A stretch of 64,000 nucleotides of DNA from Candidatus Aalborgiella aggregata (GTDB taxonomy: Bacteria > Pseudomonadota > Gammaproteobacteria > Burkholderiales > Burkholderiaceae_C), in NCBI GenBank assembly GCA_016705065.1, contig JADIYY010000003.1:372001-436000 (forward strand), written 5' to 3'. This document shows, in pieces, positions 27,601 through 36,600 of the stretch (positions are counted from its first letter, which is position 1; every line of letters starts with the position of its first letter). A program made the translations under genes and the position numbers. Below the pieces are notes generated by a model. That model was not told where the DNA came from. It did not search any database and saw nothing but the letters and a program-made list of their open reading frames with translations.

Positions 27601-30600
27601 ACGGTCACGGCGGTGGCACTGAGCGGCAGCATCGCAGTCGCGGGCACACAAGTTGGCGCCGGCACAGCCACGCCGACCACCTGTACCATCTCGGTAGACA
27701 TCACCACCTCGGCCACGCCGACGGTAGGCGCTTGCCCAGGCACAGCGGCCAACACCAACGGTTCCGGCCAGATCAGCGGTCTGAGCAACCTCACCAACGG
27801 CGTGACCAACCAGTGTTTGACCGTCACTGCCTTGACACCGACCCTGACCAAGGCCTTCAGCCCGACCAGCATCAGCATCGGCGGCACCAGCACACTGACC
27901 TTTACAGTGAGCAACCCAGCGCTGAACCCAGCACAAACCGTCAGCTTCACCGACACCTTGCCAGCGGGCTTGCGTGTGGCCAGCGCGCCTAACGTCACCA
28001 ACACCTGTACCGGCGGCACGGTCACGGCGGTGGCACTGAGCGGCAGCATCGCAGTCGCGGGCACACAGTTGGCGCCGGCACAGCCACGCCGACCACCTGT
28101 ACCATCTCGGTAGACATCACCACCTCGGCCACGCCGACGGTAGGCGCTTGCCCAGGCACAGCGGCCAACACCAACGGTTCCGGCCAGATCAGCGGTCTGA
28201 GCAACCTCACCAACGGCGTGACCAACCAGTGTTTGACCGTCACTGCCTTGACACCGACCCTGACCAAGGCCTTCAGCCCGACCAGCATCAGCATCGGCGG
28301 CACCAGCACACTGACCTTTACAGTGAGCAACCCAGCGCTGAACCCAGCACAAACCGTCAGCTTCACCGACACCTTGCCAGCGGGCTTGCGTGTGGCCAGC
28401 GCGCCTAACGTCACCAACACCTGTACCGGCGGCACGGTCACGGCGGTGGCACTGAGCGGCAGCATCGCAGTCGCGGGCACACAAGTTGGCGCCGGCACAG
28501 CCACGCCGACCACCTGTACCATCTCGGTAGACATCACCACCTCGGCCACGCCGACGGTAGGCGCTTGCCCAGGCACAGCGGCCAACACCAACGGTTCCGG
28601 CCAGATCAGCGGTCTGAGCAACCTCACCAACGGCGTGACCAACCAGTGTTTGACCGTCACTGCCTTGACACCGACCCTGACCAAGGCCTTCAGCCCGACC
28701 AGCATCAGCATCGGCGGCACCAGCACACTGACCTTTACAGTGAGCAACCCAGCGCTGAACCCAGCACAAACCGTCAGCTTCACCGACACCTTGCCAGCGG
28801 GCTTGCGTGTGGCCAGCGCGCCTAACGTCACCAACACCTGTACCGGCGGCACGGTCACGGCGGTGGCACTGAGCGGCAGCATCGCAGTCGCGGGCACACA
28901 GGTTGGCGCCGGCACAGCCACGCCGACCACCTGTACCATCTCGGTAGACATCACCACCTCGGCCACGCCGACGGTAGGCGCTTGCCCAGGCACAGCGGCC
29001 AACACCAACGGTTCCGGCCAGATCAGCGGTCTGAGCAACCTCACCAACGGCGTGACCAACCAGTGTTTGACCGTCACTGCCTTGACACCGACCCTGACCA
29101 AGGCCTTCAGCCCGACCAGCATCAGCATCGGCGGCACCAGCACACTGACCTTTACAGTGAGCAACCCAGCGCTGAACCCAGCACAAACCGTCAGCTTCAC
29201 CGACACCTTGCCAGCGGGCTTGCGTGTGGCCAGCGCGCCTAACGTCACCAACACCTGTACCGGCGGCACGGTCACGGCGGTGGCACTGAGCGGCAGCATC
29301 GCAGTCGCGGGCACACAAGTTGGCGCCGGCACAGCCACGCCGACCACCTGTACCATCTCGGTAGACATCACCACCTCGGCCACGCCGACGGTAGGCGCTT
29401 GCCCAGGCACAGCGGCCAACACCAACGGTTCCGGCCAGATCAGCGGTCTGAGCAACCTCACCAACGGCGTGACCAACCAGTGTTTGACCGTCACTGCCTT
29501 GACACCGACCCTGACCAAGGCCTTCAGCCCGACCAGCATCAGCATCGGCGGCACCAGCACACTGACCTTTACAGTGAGCAACCCAGCGCTGAACCCAGCA
29601 CAAACCGTCAGCTTCACCGACACCTTGCCAGCGGGCTTGCGTGTGGCCAGCGCGCCTAACGTCACCAACACCTGTACCGGCGGCACGGTCACGGCGGTGG
29701 CACTGAGCGGCAGCATCGCAGTCGCGGGCACACAAGTTGGCGCCGGCACAGCCACGCCGACCACCTGTACCATCTCGGTAGACATCACCACCTCGGCCAC
29801 GCCGACGGTAGGCGCTTGCCCAGGCACAGCGGCCAACACCAACGGTTCCGGCCAGATCAGCGGTCTGAGCAACCTCACCAACGGCGTGACCAACCAGTGT
29901 TTGACCGTCACTGCCTTGACACCGACCCTGACCAAGGCCTTCAGCCCGACCAGCATCAGCATCGGCGGCACCAGCACACTGACCTTTACAGTGAGCAACC
30001 CAGCGCTGAACCCAGCACAAACCGTCAGCTTCACCGACACCTTGCCAGCGGGCTTGCGTGTGGCCAGCGCGCCTAACGTCACCAACACCTGTACCGGCGG
30101 CACGGTCACGGCGGTGGCACTGAGCGGCAGCATCGCAGTCGCGGGCACACAAGTTGGCGCCGGCACAGCCACGCCGACCACCTGTACCATCTCGGTAGAC
30201 ATCACCACCTCGGCCACGCCGACGGTAGGCGCTTGCCCAGGCACAGCGGCCAACACCAACGGTTCCGGCCAGATCAGCGGTCTGAGCAACCTCACCAACG
30301 GCGTGACCAACCAGTGTTTGACCGTCACTGCCTTGACACCGACCCTGACCAAGGCCTTCAGCCCGACCAGCATCAGCATCGGCGGCACCAGCACACTGAC
30401 CTTTACAGTGAGCAACCCAGCGCTGAACCCAGCACAAACCGTCAGCTTCACCGACACCTTGCCAGCGGGCTTGCGTGTGGCCAGCGCGCCTAACGTCACC
30501 AACACCTGTACCGGCGGCACGGTCACGGCGGTGGCACTGAGCGGCAGCATCGCAGTCGCGGGCACACAAGTTGGCGCCGGCACAGCCACGCCGACCACCT

Positions 30601-33600
30601 GTACCATCTCGGTAGACATCACCACCTCGGCCACGCCGACGGTAGGCGCTTGCCCAGGCACAGCGGCCAACACCAACGGTTCCGGCCAGATCAGCGGTCT
30701 GAGCAACCTCACCAACGGCGTGACCAACCAGTGTTTGACCGTCACTGCCTTGACACCGACCCTGACCAAGGCCTTCAGCCCGACCAGCATCAGCATCGGC
30801 GGCACCAGCACACTGACCTTTACAGTGAGCAACCCAGCGCTGAACCCAGCACAAACCGTCAGCTTCACCGACACCTTGCCAGCGGGCTTGCGTGTGGCCA
30901 GCGCGCCTAACGTCACCAACACCTGTACCGGCGGCACGGTCACGGCGGTGGCACTGAGCGGCAGCATCGCAGTCGCGGGCACACAAGTTGGCGCCGGCAC
31001 AGCCACGCCGACCACCTGTACCATCTCGGTAGACATCACCACCTCGGCCACGCCGACGGTAGGCGCTTGCCCAGGCACAGCGGCCAACACCAACGGTTCC
31101 GGCCAGATCAGCGGTCTGAGCAACCTCACCAACGGCGTGACCAACCAGTGTTTGACCGTCACTGCCTTGACACCGACCCTGACCAAGGCCTTCAGCCCGA
31201 CCAGCATCAGCATCGGCGGCACCAGCACACTGACCTTTACAGTGAGCAACCCAGCGCTGAACCCAGCACAAACCGTCAGCTTCACCGACACCTTGCCAGC
31301 GGGCTTGCGTGTGGCCAGCGCGCCTAACGTCACCAACACCTGTACCGGCGGCACGGTCACGGCGGTGGCACTGAGCGGCAGCATCGCAGTCGCGGGCACA
31401 CAAGTTGGCGCCGGCACAGCCACGCCGACCACCTGTACCATCTCGGTAGACATCACCACCTCGGCCACGCCGACGGTAGGCGCTTGCCCAGGCACAGCGG
31501 CCAACACCAACGGTTCCGGCCAGATCAGCGGTCTGAGCAACCTCACCAACGGCGTGACCAACCAGTGTTTGACCGTCACTGCCTTGACACCGACCCTGAC
31601 CAAGGCCTTCAGCCCGACCAGCATCAGCATCGGCGGCACCAGCACACTGACCTTTACAGTGAGCAACCCAGCGCTGAACCCAGCACAAACCGTCAGCTTC
31701 ACCGACACCTTGCCAGCGGGCTTGCGTGTGGCCAGCGCGCCTAACGTCACCAACACCTGTACCGGCGGCACGGTCACGGCGGTGGCACTGAGCGGCAGCA
31801 TCGCAGTCGCGGGCACACAAGTTGGCGCCGGCACAGCCACGCCGACCACCTGTACCATCTCGGTAGACATCACCACCTCGGCCACGCCGACGGTAGGCGC
31901 TTGCCCAGGCACAGCGGCCAACACCAACGGTTCCGGCCAGATCAGCGGTCTGAGCAACCTCACCAACGGCGTGACCAACCAGTGTTTGACCGTCACTGCC
32001 TTGACACCGACCCTGACCAAGGCCTTCAGCCCGACCAGCATCAGCATCGGCGGCACCAGCACACTGACCTTTACAGTGAGCAACCCAGCGCTGAACCCAG
32101 CACAAACCGTCAGCTTCACCGACACCTTGCCAGCGGGCTTGCGTGTGGCCAGCGCGCCTAACGTCCCCAACACCTGTACCGCCGGCACGGTCACGACGGT
32201 GGCACTGAGCGGCAGCATCGCAGTCGCGGAGCAGCAGTGGGCGCGCACAGCCGACCACCTACCTCGGTAGACATCACCACCTCGGCCACGACGAGCGCTT
32301 GCCCAGGCACAGCGGCCAACACCAACGGTTCCGGCCAGATCAGCGGTCTGAGCAACCTCACCAACGGCGTGACCAACCAGTGTTTGACCGTCACTGTTTC
32401 CGACATGAGTGTGGCGATTAACGGCTTACCAGCGACCGCGGCACCGGGCGCAGTCCTGTCAGGCCCTGGTGTTAACTTGGTCTGTACCAACGTCTCGACC
32501 ACGACCGCAGCGACCAACGCAACCTGTACCGCAACCGCTGGCCCCAGCGGGCGCGACCGTATCTGTTGGCGCTTGCGTGGCCAGCAGCGGTAGTGCAGCA
32601 TCTTTACCGGCCGGCGCCACCCTGACCTGCCCATTGACCGTGACCATGCCAGGCACAGCCGGCGGCACCAACACGACACAGACCAGCGTTGGCATTGATG
32701 CAGCGACCAGCGCGACCAACGACAACGTTACGGGCAACAACACCACCAGCGCCACCGTGGCCCTGATTGATGCAGTGACCGACAGCCTGACCACACCGTT
32801 TGCAACTGCCGCGACCTTGAACGTGCTGACCAACGACCAAGCCAACGGCATCACGGGTGCGACACCAGCCAACGTGACCGTGACACAAACAGTAGCACCG
32901 ACAGCGGGCTCGACCTTCAACCCAGCCACAGGTGACTTCAGCGTACCGAACACAGCGCCACCAGGCGTGTACACGGTGAGCTACCAAATCTGTACCAACC
33001 CAGCCGTGATTCCTGCGGCGTGCGACACCGCGACCGCCACCATCACGGGGGGCCGCTGCCGACATGAGTGTGGCGATTAACGGCTTACCAGCGACCGCGG
33101 CACCGGGCGCAGTCCTGTCGGGCCCTGGTGTTAACTTGGTCTGTACCAACGTCTCTGCCACGACCGCAGCGACCAACGCAACCTGTACCGCAGCCGCTGG
33201 CACCCCAGCGGGCGCGACCGTATCTGTTGGCGCTTGCGTGGCCAGCAGCGGTAGTGCAGCATCTTTACCGGCCGGCGCCACCCTGACCTGCCCATTGACC
33301 GTGACCATGCCAGGCACAGCCGGCGGCACCAACACGACACAGACCAGCGTTGGCATTGATGCAGCGACCAGCGCGACCAACGACAACGTTACGGGCAACA
33401 ACACCACCAGCGCCACCGTGGCCCTGATTGATGCAGTGACCGACAGCCTGACCACACCGTTTGCAACTGCCGCGACCTTGAACGTGCTGACCAACGACCA
33501 AGCCACGGGCATCACGGGTGCGACACCAGCCAACGTGACCGTGACACAAACAGTAGCACCGACAGCGGGCTCGACCTTCAACCCAGCCACAGGTGACTTC

Positions 33601-36600
33601 AGCGTACCGAACACAGCGCCACCAGGCGTGTACACGGTGAGCTACCAAATCTGTACCAACCCAGCCGTGATTCCTGCGGCGTGCGACACTGCGACCGCCA
33701 CCATCACGGTGGGAGCCGCTGCCGACATGAGTGTGGCGATTAACGGCTTACCAGCGACCGCGGCACCGGGCGCAGTCCTGTCGGGCCCTGGTGTTAACTT
33801 GGTCTGTACCAACGTCTCTGCCACGACCGCAGCGACCAACGCAACCTGTACCGCAGCCGCTGGCACCCCAGCGGGCGCGACCGTATCTGTTGGCGCTTGC
33901 GTGGCCAGCAGCGGTAGTGCAGCATCTTTACCGGCCGGCGCCACCCTGACCTGCCCATTGACCGTGACCATGCCAGGCACAGCCGGCGGCACCAACACGA
34001 CACAGACCAGCGTTGGCATTGATGCAGCGACCAGCGCGACCAACGACAACGTTACGGGCAACAACACCACCAGCGCCACCGTGGCCCTGATTGATGCAGT
34101 GACCGACAGCCTGACCACACCGTTTGCAACTGCCGCGACCTTGAACGTGCTGACCAACGACCAAGCCACGGGCATCACGGGTGCGACACCAGCCAACGTG
34201 ACCGTGACACAAACAGTAGCACCGACAGCGGGCTCGACCTTCAACCCAGCCACAGGTGACTTCAGCGTACCGAACACAGCGCCACCAGGCGTGTACACGG
34301 TGAGCTACCAAATCTGTACCAACCCAGCCGTGATTCCTGCGGCGTGCGACACTGCGACCGCCACCATCACGGTGGGAGCCGCTGCCGACATGAGTGTGGC
34401 GATTAACGGCTTACCAGCGACCGCGGCACCGGGCGCAGTCCTGTCGGGCCCTGGTGTTAACTTGGTCTGTACCAACGTCTCTGCCACGACCGCAGCGACC
34501 AACGCAACCTGTACCGCAGCCGCTGGCACCCCAGCGGGCGCGACCGTATCTGTTGGCGCTTGCGTGGCCAGCAGCGGTAGTGCAGCATCTTTACCGGCCG
34601 GCGCCACCCTGACCTGCCCATTGACCGTGACCATGCCAGGCACAGCCGGCGGCACCAACACGACACAGACCAGCGTTGGCATTGATGCAGCGACCAGCGC
34701 GACCAACGACAACGTTACGGGCAACAACACCACCAGCGCCACCGTGGCCCTGATTGATGCAGTGACCGACAGCCTGACCACACCGTTTGCAACTGCCGCG
34801 ACCTTGAACGTGCTGACCAACGACCAAGCCACGGGCATCACGGGTGCGACACCAGCCAACGTGACCGTGACACAAACAGTAGCACCGACAGCGGGCTCGA
34901 CCTTCAACCCAGCCACAGGTGACTTCAGCGTACCGAACACAGCGCCACCAGGCGTGTACACGGTGAGCTACCAAATCTGTACCAACCCAGCCGTGATTCC
35001 TGCGGCGTGCGACACTGCGACCGCCACCATCACGGTGGGAGCCGCTGCCGACATGAGTGTGGCGATTAACGGCTTACCAGCGACCGCGGCACCGGGCGCA
35101 GTCCTGTCGGGCCCTGGTGTTAACTTGGTCTGTACCAACGTCTCTGCCACGACCGCAGCGACCAACGCAACCTGTACCGCAGCCGCTGGCACCCCAGCGG
35201 GCGCGACCGTATCTGTTGGCGCTTGCGTGGCCAGCAGCGGTAGTGCAGCATCTTTACCGGCCGGCGCCACCCTGACCTGCCCATTGACCGTGACCATGCC
35301 AGGCACAGCCGGCGGCACCAACACGACACAGACCAGCGTTGGCATTGATGCAGCGACCAGCGCGACCAACGACAACGTTACGGGCAACAACACCACCAGC
35401 GCCACCGTGGCCCTGATTGATGCAGTGACCGACAGCCTGACCACACCGTTTGCAACTGCCGCGACCTTGAACGTGCTGACCAACGACCAAGCCACGGGCA
35501 TCACGGGTGCGACACCAGCCAACGTGACCGTGACACAAACAGTAGCACCGACAGCGGGCTCGACCTTCAACCCAGCCACAGGTGACTTCAGCGTACCGAA
35601 CACAGCGCCACCAGGCGTGTACACGGTGAGCTACCAAATCTGTACCAACCCAGCCGTGATTCCTGCGGCGTGCGACACTGCGACCGCCACCATCACGGTG
35701 GGAGCCGCTGCCGACATGAGTGTGGCGATTAACGGCTTACCAGCGACCGCGGCACCGGGCGCAGTCCTGTCGGGCCCTGGTGTTAACTTGGTCTGTACCA
35801 ACGTCTCTGCCACGACCGCAGCGACCAACGCAACCTGTACCGCAGCCGCTGGCACCCCAGCGGGCGCGACCGTATCTGTTGGCGCTTGCGTGGCCAGCAG
35901 CGGTAGTGCAGCATCTTTACCGGCCGGCGCCACCCTGACCTGCCCATTGACCGTGACCATGCCAGGCACAGCCGGCGGCACCAACACGACACAGACCAGC
36001 GTTGGCATTGATGCAGCGACCAGCGCGACCAACGACAACGTTACGGGCAACAACACCACCAGCGCCACCGTGGCCCTGATTGATGCAGTGACCGACAGCC
36101 TGACCACACCGTTTGCAACTGCCGCGACCTTGAACGTGCTGACCAACGACCAAGCCACGGGCATCACGGGTGCGACACCAGCCAACGTGACCGTGACACA
36201 AACAGTAGCACCGACAGCGGGCTCGACCTTCAACCCAGCCACAGGTGACTTCAGCGTACCGAACACAGCGCCACCAGGCGTGTACACGGTGAGCTACCAA
36301 ATCTGTACCAACCCAGCCGTGATTCCTGCGGCGTGCGACACTGCGACCGCCACCATCACCGTTGGGACGGCTTTGATAGATGCAATTAACGACACTGCAG
36401 TGACACTTCCTTCGACAGGCGGCACTGTGCCTAACGTCGTGGCAAACGACACGGTCTTTGGAAGCGTCACGCCAAATGCAGTGATTGGTACCAACGTGAC
36501 CTTATCGGCAACATTGACAGGTGCACCAGCTGGTGTGACCATCAACACTACAACGGGCGAGATTACAGTACCCGCAGGCACGGCCCCTGGTGTGTACACG

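Noticed and set aside
24202..32258. Very long minus-strand open frames across the 417-bp array (up to 2,630 codons)
   Set aside because: They exist because one stop-free unit is repeated; they have no start signals, no family similarity and end at the array edges. The plus frame has the signal peptide and domain sense.
24396..36363. Arrays considered as CRISPR or satellite DNA
   Set aside because: Units are hundreds of bases long, translated in frame, and lack short repeat-spacer structure.
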